A stretch of DNA of 64,000 bases from NCBI GenBank assembly GCA_905182175.1, contig CAJJAT010000001.1, positions 62,001 through 126,000 of the forward strand. Reading direction: 5' to 3'. The DNA comes from Flavobacteriales bacterium UBA1494. GTDB lineage: Bacteria; Bacteroidota; Bacteroidia; Flavobacteriales_E; Vicingaceae. The notes under the pieces were generated by a model, which was given only the letters and a program-made list of their open reading frames with translations, was not told the origin of the DNA and did no database searches. Positions 1-8,067 of the stretch are shown one piece after another. How positions within the stretch are numbered: the first letter of the stretch is position 1; every line of letters begins with the position of its first letter. A program made the translations under genes and the position numbers.

Positions 1-59
1 ATTACTTTTATATAACTCATTACTTCCCTAAGCTGAAACGATACGCCATAAATAAAAAC

Positions 60-616
60 ATGAGAAGCTTCTTGAAATTATTCAACATACTTTCAGATGA
101 TGAAATTGATTTATTTGAAAGTGAATTAATTCGTAAAATGTTAAAGAAAGTCGATTATTTTATTAAAGAAGGCAGAACCTCTAAAGAAGTTGCATTTGTT
201 GTTTCCGGACTATTTAGGTCATTTTATTATTCATCGTCAGAAGAAGAGGTAACCTACTGTTTTACTTTTCTAATTCTTTTGTAAGTGCTTATTCTTCATT
301 TTTAACACAAACTAAAACGACAGAAAATATTCAAGCTTTGACAAGTATTGAATTACTAACTATTTCACGAAATGAATTTTTAAAACTAGAGAACTCGAGC
401 AAGAATCGGCTTCGATTTTTCAAATTCATGGCTGAGCAAGAATATATTAAAATGGAGAAAAGAATCTTTATTCTTCAAAAAGAAAGTGCTGAGAAACGAT
501 ATGAAGATTTACTCAACAACCAACCTCTATATCTACAATTAATACCGCTAAGTTATCTGTCTTCCTATTTAGGGATTACGCAACGACATTTAAGTCGAGT
601 CAGAAAGTTGATCTAG
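60..616 (+). pseudogene. Crp/Fnr-family transcriptional regulator, frameshifted
   Basis: The two reading frames join into one Crp/Fnr-like protein. The 5' part carries the start of the cyclic-nucleotide-binding fold (residues VVSGLFRSFYYSS). The 3' part carries the rest of the effector domain, a long helix (FMAEQEYIKMEKR) and the winged-helix recognition segment SYLGITQRHLSRVRK near the C-terminus. The frame changes in the short T run at 265-268, where restoring one T rejoins ...YCFTF to SNSFVSAYSSF. Loss of one base is the simplest explanation. The next gene downstream is a broken quinone reductase, a common neighbour of such regulators in Bacteroidota. Family assignment is from remembered family patterns. 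Sequencing error cannot be excluded, but several adjacent genes are also broken. Confidence 0.8.
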
Positions 617-683
617 AATTAGACAAATGTCCTTTCTAAGGAATTCCAACCTGCTATTCTTTGTAAAAAATAAAGAACAAATT

Positions 684-1262
684 ATGAAACAAGTTTTAAT
701 AGTTAATAGACATCCTGACAAGCAAAGTTATAACTATGCGTTATCGGAAGCTTATTTAAAAGGCGCAGGTAAGACTGATTCAATGTAGACTCAAATTAAT
801 ATTGCAAATTTGGATTTTAACCCTAATCTGGCGTTTGGATACAGAAAAAGAATTGAGCTAGAACCTGATTTACTTAAGGCCGTGAAAAAAATAAAAAAGG
901 CATACCATATTGTATGGGGATTTCCAATGCGGTGGTATGGTTATCCTGCATTAATGAAAGGGTTTATTGACCGTAGATTTTTACCAAGAATAACGTATGA
1001 AACGACTAAAGAAAAGGCAATACCAAAAAAATTGTTGAAAGGATAAACGGCAAGAATCATTCTAACAGCTGATACCCCTAAATGGTACGATTCCTTATTT
1101 ATGAAGAGCCCTGCTATCAATCAATTCAAAAAAGGAACCTTAGAGTTCTGTGGAGTTAGTCCCGTTAAGGTTACCTATATTTCACCTATCAAAAATTCAA
1201 ACATCAATTATAGAGAGAAATGGCTGGGAAAAATGGAGTTGTTAGGTGATAAACTAAAGTAA
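684..1262 (+). pseudogene. NAD(P)H:quinone oxidoreductase (flavodoxin-like fold), two nonsense codons
   Basis: A single frame from ATG 684 to TAA 1260-1262 (about 193 codons) is interrupted only by TAG at 786-788 and TAA at 1044-1046. The translation matches the NQO/MdaB-like flavodoxin fold: N-terminal VLIVNRHPDKQSYNYAL, then WGFPMRWYGYPALMKGFIDR (the flavin-site loop, usually WxFPMWWxxxPA), then a C-terminal segment ending in ELLGDKLK. The full length equals that of intact relatives, so no sequence has been lost and only stop codons have been gained. It lies about 70 bp after the Crp/Fnr pseudogene, which may once have controlled it. It presumably reduced quinones or similar electrophiles in the cytoplasm before inactivation. 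Confidence 0.8.
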
Positions 1263-1500
1263 CTACTGAGAACATCGTATAAAGTTAATTATTGGTTTTA
1301 GTTTACTTGCGAAAGCCCATGTTCCCTAAAGCTAACGGTATTCTATCTGTGATTTGTTTATTAAGGTTAGTAATTAAATCATGTAACTAATAGGACAAAT
1401 AAACGTTGACTGCAAGCTAAAAAAACAATGCAAATGATACGATTACATTATTACTTGTTTAAGATGTGCAGGATTAAACATACTCTATTTTGTTTTAAAA

Positions 1501-2160
1501 AACCCATCTTTTGATAATGAAATTGTTACTCTAATGGACTTTAAGCTAAATCAATAGATATGGTGCAATTTTCATTTATGTTTTACCAACATCAGCAAAG
1601 GAGTCACTTGTGGAGTAAGTATGCCTTATTTAGAGAAAAGGTACTAGACAAATAACAATATAAAGTAGCATTAGAAAACTTTATAAAAGACTATCTAAAG
1701 CTTGAGAAAGATGAAATTACACATAAAGAGATTGGGATTACACCAATCTCTTTTGCTAATTTTTCAAGAAGTATAAATTCTGAAAAAGGATAAGCAATAT
1801 ATGAACCGATGGCGGATATACGAAAGCAAGTAGTAGTTATACTTTTCAGTTTATTCAAAAAAACACAAAGAAAATTCTAAACAATCTATGAAAGAGAAGC
1901 CATCTGAACCCAGCGATTCCTTTTCGAGACAAATTGTTTAATGGTGCGACCGTATTTTGTTAGAGATAATTATTTCTAGAAGGATTACAGGAAAAAAAAG
2001 ATTCTCAATAATGTTCAAAAAACTCTCACCAGAGAAGGTATTAGCTTTTTTGAATAATGAAAGTAGTCTTAAAGACGATATTAAAATAATGAATAGTTTA
2101 CCGAAACAATCTTACCCGATTGCTGGGGTTGAACAGCTAAAATCAGTTAAAACCAAATAG
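1501..2160 (+). pseudogene. crtY: Lycopene beta-cyclase (CrtY/CrtL-type), heavily decayed
   Basis: Reading across frames recovers the second half of a lycopene cyclase. The pieces in order are FDNEIVTLMDF (1510-1542), FIYVLPTSAKESLVE (1571-1615), the YALFREKVLD piece, HKEIGITPISFANFSR, the FAD-enzyme signature GGYTKASSSYTFQFIQ (near 1809-1856), and the C-terminal tail FKKLSPEKVLAFLNNES plus DDIKIMNSLPKQ. Stops (1555-1557, 1616-1618, 1653-1655 and more) and at least four frame changes separate these pieces. The N-terminal Rossmann part is not recognisable upstream. Intact enzymes cyclise lycopene to beta-carotene. No crtB, crtI or crtZ is visible nearby. The identification rests on the conserved GGxTK/TFxFIQ and MxDF/YVLP blocks, recalled from the family. 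Confidence 0.72.
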
Positions 2161-2243
2161 CCCAGCAAATACCAAAGAACTCTTTTCTTTATTAGTATAG
2201 GACACTCGTATTTTGGGCTCATAGATTTACTTTCTTCTGCCCA

Positions 2244-2342
2244 TTTATTTGAGACTGTTATCAATACCATTTTCTTGCGCTTAATCTTATTCATGATTCG
2301 CTCATAACACTTTTTGAAAGCTTTATTATGACTTACTGGCAT
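2244..2342 (-). pseudogene. Possible IS110-family transposase C-terminal scrap
   Basis: About 33 codons starting at 2342 on the minus strand read NKAFKKCYERIMNKIKRKK and then MVLITVSNK. This resembles the C-terminal transposase_20 region of IS110/IS116 elements (pattern N-x-KxFYERLxxKGKxxKxALVxxMRK). The open frame runs on to 2112 but the later residues do not resemble anything I recognise. No terminal repeats or N-terminal DEDD domain are visible. It lies between decayed genes, consistent with an old insertion. This is a weak, pattern-level call. Confidence 0.4.
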
Positions 2343-2531
2343 TGAGCGATAACAGGAACAGCAGGTTGCTTAGCTTTCTAAGACATTTAAGTAGCATTAG
2401 TAAGGGATTTACTTTTTGGACATTTGTCCTATATCAATTGTTATTGGGGTTCTAATTTTGCTCATGTTAATTTAAAAAAAAGAAGGGAGAATCCCCCATC
2501 TTCATTTAATCACCATTGCAATTTCCCAACT

Positions 2532-3170
2532 ATGCGTTACTCTATAATTTTGCTGACTAGCTTTTTCTTCACGACGTCCGTTCTCAAAGCCCAAATCCCT
2601 ATCGAGGTTCTGGTTGGTGATGAGCAAGTTTCTCATGACTTCTTTTTCTTCAAAGACCTTGATGAAAAGAAGCATTACAGTGTCTTTACCCAAGGACGTT
2701 TTGCGGTAAACTACGAAAATGAGGCGCTGAACACGACCTATCTGGCAACCTACCTAACCCGAAATGTTACTAAAAAATGGGGAGTTTCTATAGGCGGGGC
2801 GAGTAATATTCAAGAATTTAATCCACTAGTCGCGATCTCCTATACCCACGTAAGTAAAGATCATCGATTGTTGGTAAACCTGTTTCCAAGCTTGATGCTA
2901 GGTGAAAAGACTTCCTATGAGTTCAGCGGTCTCCTGATATATATGCCCAAAATTTCTGAAAAATGGTCTTCCTTTAATCAGCTACTTTTTGCCACCAATC
3001 TAGCTACTAGTAATTTATATCACAGACATAGTGTCCAACAGCTACGGATAGGTCTTGATTACAAACAGTCCATCCAATTCGGATTGGGAATTAACCTTAA
3101 CTTTTTGGGCGAAGATGAAGGCTATTACTACTCCCGAAACATTGGCTTTTTTGTACGGTTAACACCGTAA
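2532..3170 (+). CDS. Secreted outer-membrane-type protein of unknown function
   Basis: A 212-residue protein. I start it at ATG 2532 rather than the upstream in-frame codon at 2424, because 2532 places a clear signal peptide (MRYSIILLTSFFFTTSVLKA, cleavage before QIP) at the N-terminus. The mature part alternates polar and aromatic residues in short strands and ends in GFFVRLTP with a terminal aromatic strand. That is typical of a small beta-barrel or porin-like protein (compare ...GLDYKQSIQFGLGINLNFLG). I do not recognise the family. It is the only intact-looking gene in a run of pseudogenes, so it may be recently acquired or itself under weak selection. Confidence 0.65.
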   Translation: MRYSIILLTSFFFTTSVLKAQIPIEVLVGDEQVSHDFFFFKDLDEKKHYSVFTQGRFAVNYENEALNTTYLATYLTRNVTKKWGVSIGGASNIQEFNPLVAISYTHVSKDHRLLVNLFPSLMLGEKTSYEFSGLLIYMPKISEKWSSFNQLLFATNLATSNLYHRHSVQQLRIGLDYKQSIQFGLGINLNFLGEDEGYYYSRNIGFFVRLTP

Positions 3171-3409
3171 GATTATTCGTTCACATATTTGCACTTGTGG
3201 TATCAATTCAATTTTACACACAAATCACAATGATTTGATTTCTTGTGAGTATGGGTCGGGGAAAACTTACTCTTTCTTATATTACAGTTTTTGAAATTAG
3301 AAATTCTATTTTTAAACTGCACTAATTTTGGGAAACTTACATCTATAGTAGCTCTGCCAATGCGGTTGAAAAGGAATATGAAAAATTAAAAAGTGAATAC
3401 GAAAAAAAC

Positions 3410-3748
3410 TTAGTCCTCTTTTCTAACGAGATAGTACATGCAGGTGGTTAAAAAATTTCTTAGGTAAGGGATTTTTCTTATGATACTATTCTGCTTTCTA
3501 GCCTTAAGTTCAAACTTGTATTTATAGATTGGATTAATAAAATAGAAGGTTCTTTTTTGAATGGAATAATTATTTCTTTTAATTAATCTTTGAAAACGTT
3601 CAATACTTATTCCCGTTTCCTTTATTTCAGCTAAATTTTCCACAAAAGTGGTTGTTTCTCCAAAGCTTTTTAAAATTCCTTTGAAAAGTGACATTGGCAA
3701 TAAATGATAATAGGGTAGCCGGCTTAAAATTCTATTTTTAGCTATTGG
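3410..3748 (-). pseudogene. SAM-dependent methyltransferase, C-terminal remnant
   Basis: The frame from 3748 down to the stop at 3410 reads KNRILSRLPYYHLLPMSLFKG, then ETGISIERFQRLIK, RTFYFINPIYKYKF and finally IPYLRNFLTTCMYYLV. I recognise this order as the C-terminal end of a class I methyltransferase common in Bacteroidota, which often has the preceding block FPPWxMPFGGHQ. An in-frame stop lies immediately upstream (3749-3751) and no SAM-binding Rossmann motif is found further upstream, so only about 110 residues of a 250-residue protein remain. The ATG at 3700 lies inside the conserved part and is unlikely to be a true start. An independent short gene is possible but less likely. Confidence 0.6.
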
Positions 3749-3820
3749 TTATTCCGATAATAGATCCTAAAATTTATTTGAATCAAGAAGAATAACAGAA
3801 ACACTATGGCTCGCCGAAAT

Positions 3821-5200
3821 CTAATCCTTTTTTAATGGCTTCAAATCTCGTCCTAATCCATACTTATCAATCAAGTAAATCATTGCAGCAAAGGAGGCTG
3901 CACCCAGTTCTAATTCTCGTTGATGAACATTTTCAAATACGTCTGTATCCGAGTGATGGTGGTCAAAATATCGTTGATCGTCCGGACGTAAGCCTATTAA
4001 TGGTACATTTTGACCCTTTAATGGCTTAATGTCTACTCCACCCCAACCTGCTTTGAAAATGTGAAGTTTGTAAGGTTCCAATAAAGATTCCCAAGATTGC
4101 ATTTTCTCCACCTGTTCTGGTGTGCCATCCATGGTAAAGCCACGAGGCACAAAACCGCCAGCATCAGATTCTAATGCTGCTATGTGAATTTCTCTTTTTT
4201 CTTTTGCTACAGCTGCATATGTTTTACCACCGTTGTTGCCATTCTCTTCGTTCATAAACAATACACAACGCAGGGTATACCTTGGTTTATATCCAGTTGC
4301 TTTTAGAATACGTAACGCTTCAATGGAGTGAACTACTCCTGCTCCATCATCATGCGCACCTTCTCCCACATCCCAAGAATCCAAATGCCCTCCAAACGTG
4401 ATTATTTTATCCGGTTCAACACTACCAGTAATTTCTGCTATCACATTGTAGGAATCCTTATCAGGGAAAGTTTGGCTGTTTACATTCAAGTATGCCAAGG
4501 CATTGGAATTCGTTTTTAAAAGTTCACTCAACATTTCGGCATCTTCAATGCTTAATGCTACCGAAGGAATTTTCTTTACTCCTTCTTCATAGCCCATTGA
4601 ACCAGTGTGCGCATGTTTGTCTTTGTTGTGGGTTAATGACCGTACAAAAACACCTACAGCCCCAAACTTGGAAGCTTGGCTTGCACCGTCCCAACGTTGG
4701 TTAACACAACCTCCATAAGCGTCACCGGTGCTAATTAACCTCCTGTCGAAAGCTCGGTTAAAGAAAACAATCTTTCCTTCTATAGCGCTCTTCCCTAATT
4801 TCTCCAATTCCTCAAAGTTCTGCACCTCGATCACCTCAGCTTCAATTTTTCCGTTAGAGCTAACAGAACCACCCAAGGTTTTAATGCTCATGGGTTTGCC
4901 ATTTACTCCTGCTTCTTCGATATCTCCTCTCACCCAATGCGGCACTTTTACTGGCATCAACCAAACGGTATCAAAATCATACGACTCTAACAATGCCTTG
5001 GCCCACTTTACCGCTTTTTCTGCCTCAGGCGAACCGCTTAAACGAGCACCAACATCTTTACATAACGAACGTAAATTATTGTACGCATGTCCTTCCACCA
5101 AAGCAGCATCAAACAGGTCTCTAATTTGCAAAGAATCGTCTTTTTGTGCAAAAGCTGCGACGTGCACGAATAGGGTAAAAAATAGAACAATTCTCTTCAT
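3821..5200 (-). CDS. M28-family zinc metallopeptidase (carboxypeptidase Q-like)
   Basis: A 459-residue secreted peptidase. I use ATG 5200 because it begins a signal peptide (MKRIVLFFTLFVHVAAFA); the earlier in-frame start at 5221 adds a charged MQPKLIS. A protease-associated (PA) type insertion lies around residues 120-240. The M28 zinc site follows with the usual ligands: His272 in GGHLDSWD, Asp284 in AHDDGAG, the catalytic Glu pair in MNEEN (about 318-319), Asp346 in ESDAGG and a His in YFDHHHSDTD (about 416). The layout matches the plasma glutamate carboxypeptidase/PGCP branch of M28. It likely trims peptides in the periplasm or outside the cell. It stands alone; the nearest intact gene is divergent greA/greB-like. 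Confidence 0.9.
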   Translation of the reverse strand: MKRIVLFFTLFVHVAAFAQKDDSLQIRDLFDAALVEGHAYNNLRSLCKDVGARLSGSPEAEKAVKWAKALLESYDFDTVWLMPVKVPHWVRGDIEEAGVNGKPMSIKTLGGSVSSNGKIEAEVIEVQNFEELEKLGKSAIEGKIVFFNRAFDRRLISTGDAYGGCVNQRWDGASQASKFGAVGVFVRSLTHNKDKHAHTGSMGYEEGVKKIPSVALSIEDAEMLSELLKTNSNALAYLNVNSQTFPDKDSYNVIAEITGSVEPDKIITFGGHLDSWDVGEGAHDDGAGVVHSIEALRILKATGYKPRYTLRCVLFMNEENGNNGGKTYAAVAKEKREIHIAALESDAGGFVPRGFTMDGTPEQVEKMQSWESLLEPYKLHIFKAGWGGVDIKPLKGQNVPLIGLRPDDQRYFDHHHSDTDVFENVHQRELELGAASFAAMIYLIDKYGLGRDLKPLKKD

Positions 5201-5328
5201 GGAAATTAATTTTGGTTGCAAATAACGTGAATTTGTTTCGAAGGAATAGTCAACTTTTTGTTGATATATTTTAGAATGGGCTAATTAATTCGTACACTTT
5301 GTATTAATCACACCATCAAAAAAACTAT

Positions 5329-5835
5329 ATGAGTAGAGGATTTGTAAAAGAAGATGATCAAGAAGAATTACCAATGGTTCCACCAAGACCATTCCTACCT
5401 GAAGGAGCGACGAATTATGTAACTCCTCAAGGAATGGAGTTCCTCTTGAAAGAAAAGGAAGAACTGCTGGAAGAGAAAAAAAACATTGAGTATACCAACG
5501 ACAACGAACGGCGTATCGCTAAAAATTTAGTGAATGCTAAGTTTAATTTACTTGTTGCACGTATTGATTCTGCAAAAGTGGTTGATCCAGATGCACAAAG
5601 ACAAGATAGTGTCCGGTTTGGAGCCAACTTAAAGCTAAAGATAGATAATTCTGCATCGCCAAAGAACTTTAAAATTGTTGGCGTGGATGAGGCGGACATT
5701 TCGCAGGGAAAAATTTCCTACTTATCGCCTGTAGCGAAGGTGTTGGTGGAGAAAAAAGTAGGCGAAAAAGCAACTTTACAACTAGACAGTGGCCAACGTG
5801 TTTTTGAAATCCTAGAAATTGATTACTCCAGTTAA
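5329..5835 (+). CDS. GreA/GreB-family transcription elongation factor
   Basis: A 168-residue protein. Residues 30-90 form the N-terminal coiled coil (TPQGMEFLLKEKEELLEEKKNIEY...ERRIAKNLVNAKFNLLVARID) and residues 95-168 the FKBP-like C-terminal domain (VRFGANLKLKI, then ISYLSPVAKVLVEKKVGEKATL). Gre factors enter the RNA polymerase secondary channel and rescue backtracked complexes. Here the acidic tip of the coiled coil would be around the YTNDNERR turn. The first 25 residues (FVKEDDQEELPMVPPRPFLP) are a proline- and acid-rich extension seen in the Bacteroidota GreB-like group rather than in E. coli GreA. It is transcribed alone, divergent from the M28 peptidase. Confidence 0.88.
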   Translation: MSRGFVKEDDQEELPMVPPRPFLPEGATNYVTPQGMEFLLKEKEELLEEKKNIEYTNDNERRIAKNLVNAKFNLLVARIDSAKVVDPDAQRQDSVRFGANLKLKIDNSASPKNFKIVGVDEADISQGKISYLSPVAKVLVEKKVGEKATLQLDSGQRVFEILEIDYSS

Positions 5836-5983
5836 TTCTTTCAAAAAGCCATAAAAAAGCCCTTTATACAAGGAGTGAACTTCAGAAATTAACAATCTGG
5901 TTTTAAGAATTACGAATCGTTGAATTACGAATTACGAGTGGAGTGAAACGAAGCGACTTAATTTAGTTGATTGGTAACTCAAT

Positions 5984-6037
5984 AACCAGATTGCTTCGTG
6001 CCTCCCGCCAAAGACAAACTGTCGGACAAGCGCAATG
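5984..6037. repeat. 54-bp dispersed repeat, copy A
   Basis: This stretch (beginning AACCAGATTGCTTCGTGCCT) is repeated at 7898-7951 with only two or three mismatches. Both copies lie in intergenic DNA either side of the BspA-like gene. Copy B forms the right side of the nested inverted-repeat element at 7705-7954. Copy A lacks the matching left arm CGTCATTGCGCC and looks like a partial element. The core CAGATTGCTTCG also recurs near 34868. Confidence 0.85.
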
Positions 6038-6083
6038 CCGAATAAAAGGTTATTCTACATTTCTCATTCGTAATTCTCTAACT

Positions 6084-7559
6084 CTACTGCACCACCACTC
6101 GCTTCGTTTCATTTCCTAACCTCAGTAGGTAAATGCCACTTTTAAATTGGCTCACATCTATTGCTTCTTTACTCTGGAGGATAGTTTTACTGTAAACAAG
6201 TTGCCCTTGCATGTTATAAATGAATACTTCTTGTAGTTGAGTTCTACTAGCGGGCGTTTCAATAAAGATCTTACTACTAGTCGGGTTTGGATATACATTG
6301 AAAGATGCTTGTTCCTGCTGTACTTCTTCATTTACTCCGACACCTAGACAGTTTAATTGATCACCCCTAATAATGGATGATTTATTCATTAATTCAGTTC
6401 GAACACTATCCGACAAACAATACGATAGCCCTTGAGCTCCAATTATACTGAAGTTGTTGCTTGGTGCAGCAACTCTAGCCTCCCATGCGATTAAGGTAGC
6501 ATCGTAATTTTGATTTGATATGTTCGAGTTGTCTAACATATTATTCATAAAAGTAAACTTCGATTCAATTTTCCAATTGCCCAAATTTTGATTGAAAGAA
6601 GTTGCTCCCGCTAACATGGAACGCATATCGAAAGCAGAATCTATATCCCAAACAGAAATATCTTGGTTGAAAGAAACCGCATCTTTTAACATGGAACTAA
6701 AATTTTCAACTGAATCTACTTGCCATGCAGTTATGTCTTGGTTAAAAGCAGAGTCTTGCTCAAACATACCTTCCATGGTGGTAACTCTAGATACATCCCA
6801 TGAACTAATATCTTGGTTGAAATCATAAGCCTGATAAAACATTAGTTTCATATTCATGACTTGCGAGACACTCCATGCGGCCATGTTCTGATTATACCTC
6901 CTCGCATTGATAAACATATATTCCATATTTATAACTGAATCAACAGCCCACCCTGACAAATCTTGATTAAATAAAAAGCAGTTTGAAAAAAGGTATTCCA
7001 TACTTTTCACTCTTGATACGTCCCAATTCGCAATGGCTCCATTAAATTTGCGACAAAAATTGAACATCCCACCTAAACGCGGTCCAAGGCTTAGGTTGGG
7101 AACATCCGTGGCGTTGTATATCATGTTGGCGTTTTCAGAAAAAGCATAATACAAGTCTTCCCAAGCTATGTAACCCCATTGATCAATGGAAATCAACTTA
7201 AGCCCATCCAACACCTTATTAATCGTAGGAGTGTTATTATAAAAAACAGTGGCCCCAAACACAATTCTAGGAAACTGCCCACGAATTCGGATGGTATAAG
7301 TTCCAGTATCAGAGTATTGATGAGTAACAGCCGTTGTTACACCCAAGTTGTCAAACACTCCATCGTTGTCCCAGTCTACATCCTAATTATATACTCTAGT
7401 TGTATCTATATTTATATGAACAGAACTGTCATTTGAATTTGAAATATTCGGATTAAAGACAGTTGTCCTCCAAGTGGTCACAAAGTCATTTGTGTCTCTT
7501 TGGGCCTGAGCTTTAGAAAATAATGAGAGAGTAATTAATAGAAGTAATAGATGTTTCAT
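6084..7559 (-). pseudogene. BspA-like (DUF285 repeat) surface protein with T9SS sorting domain, internal TAG
   Basis: From ATG 7559 the frame encodes a signal peptide (MKHLLLLLITLSLFSKAQA) and then about 38 residues before an in-frame TAG at 7383-7385. The same frame then continues for about 430 codons to 6084. The residues flanking the stop (VYN*DVDWDNDGVFDNLGV) fit the usual YNYDVDWxNDG block of this family, so a Tyr codon has probably become TAG. Downstream are about seven repeats of roughly 24 residues (FNQDISxWDVSxVxxMxxMF) typical of DUF285/BspA surface proteins. A T9SS type A sorting domain follows from FNVYPNPTSSKIF to the end. The intact product would be secreted by type IX secretion and anchored on the cell surface. 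The single change could also be readthrough or an assembly error. Confidence 0.85.
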
Positions 7560-7704
7560 AAAGTGGCAATTAGCTTGTAAAAATAATTATTAATCGTTTA
7601 GTTTTTAATTTTTAGTTGTTAATCCTGAAAAGCTGAATTGGGAATATGTAATAATTACTAATCTGTTAATGACTAATTACTAATGCAACAAGCATTAAAC
7701 AGTG

Positions 7705-7954
7705 CGTCATTGCGCCTATCAGAAACACTTGTCAGGCTGAGTGAAAAATTACCGCCCTTCGATACAATTTTAAAAGCACCCAGAGTGGGCAAAGCAAAGC
7801 TTTGGCTGTATCGAAGGGCGCTTTTAAAAATCACTCAGGGTGACAATTTTTTGTATCGAAGCCAAGACAAGTGTTTTTAAAAATAATAACCCATTTTAAC
7901 CAGATTGCTTCGTGCCTCCCGCCAAAGACAAACTGTCGGACGGGCGCAATGACG
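7705..7954. repeat. Nested inverted-repeat element (about 250 bp)
   Basis: Four pairs of inverted arms sit one inside another. The outer 12-bp arms CGTCATTGCGCC (7705-7716) and GGCGCAATGACG (7943-7954) are perfect. Inside them are AAACACTTGTC (7723-7733) against GACAAGTGTTT (7866-7876), then CTGAGTGA (7737-7744) against TCACTCAG (7831-7838), and GCCCTTCGATAC (7754-7765) against GTATCGAAGGGC (7808-7819). The element contains no credible gene; a 65-codon frame inside is built from the repeats. It resembles a MITE-like or REP-type element between two minus-strand genes. No target-site duplication is evident by eye. Confidence 0.8.
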
Positions 7955-7986
7955 TTCTAATTTTTACATTGCCTACAAGACATAAA

Positions 7987-8047
7987 AAAACCTTGAAGTA
8001 CATCGAGCTCCGATAGCTATCGGAGTCGAGATGTACTTCAAGGTTTT
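7987..8047 (-). terminator. Terminator-like hairpin after the dipeptidyl-peptidase III gene
   Basis: A long stem is formed by AACCTTGAAGTACATC and GATGTACTTCAAGGTT. Between the arms is a second perfect palindrome, CTCCGATAGCTATCGGAG (8008-8025). The A run at 7984-7990 would be transcribed as a U tract on the minus strand. It lies 21 bp after the stop of the minus-strand gene at 8068. This fits an intrinsic terminator, though the inner palindrome is longer than termination needs. Confidence 0.75.
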
Positions 8048-8067
8048 AAATTAAATTATACCGTTTT

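Noticed and set aside
684-1262. Stop-codon reassignment to explain internal TAG/TAA
   Set aside because: Intact genes across the window use TAA, TAG and TGA as normal stops, and neighbouring genes show frameshifts.
2112-2243. Downstream part of the minus-strand frame after the transposase-like segment
   Set aside because: Residues no longer resemble the transposase and overlap the cyclase remnant on the other strand.
4728-5225. 165-codon plus-strand frame
   Set aside because: It is antisense to the M28 peptidase N-terminus, with composition typical of a shadow frame.
7683-7880. 65-codon plus-strand frame
   Set aside because: It is made of the inverted arms of the repeat element at 7705-7954; no protein-like pattern.
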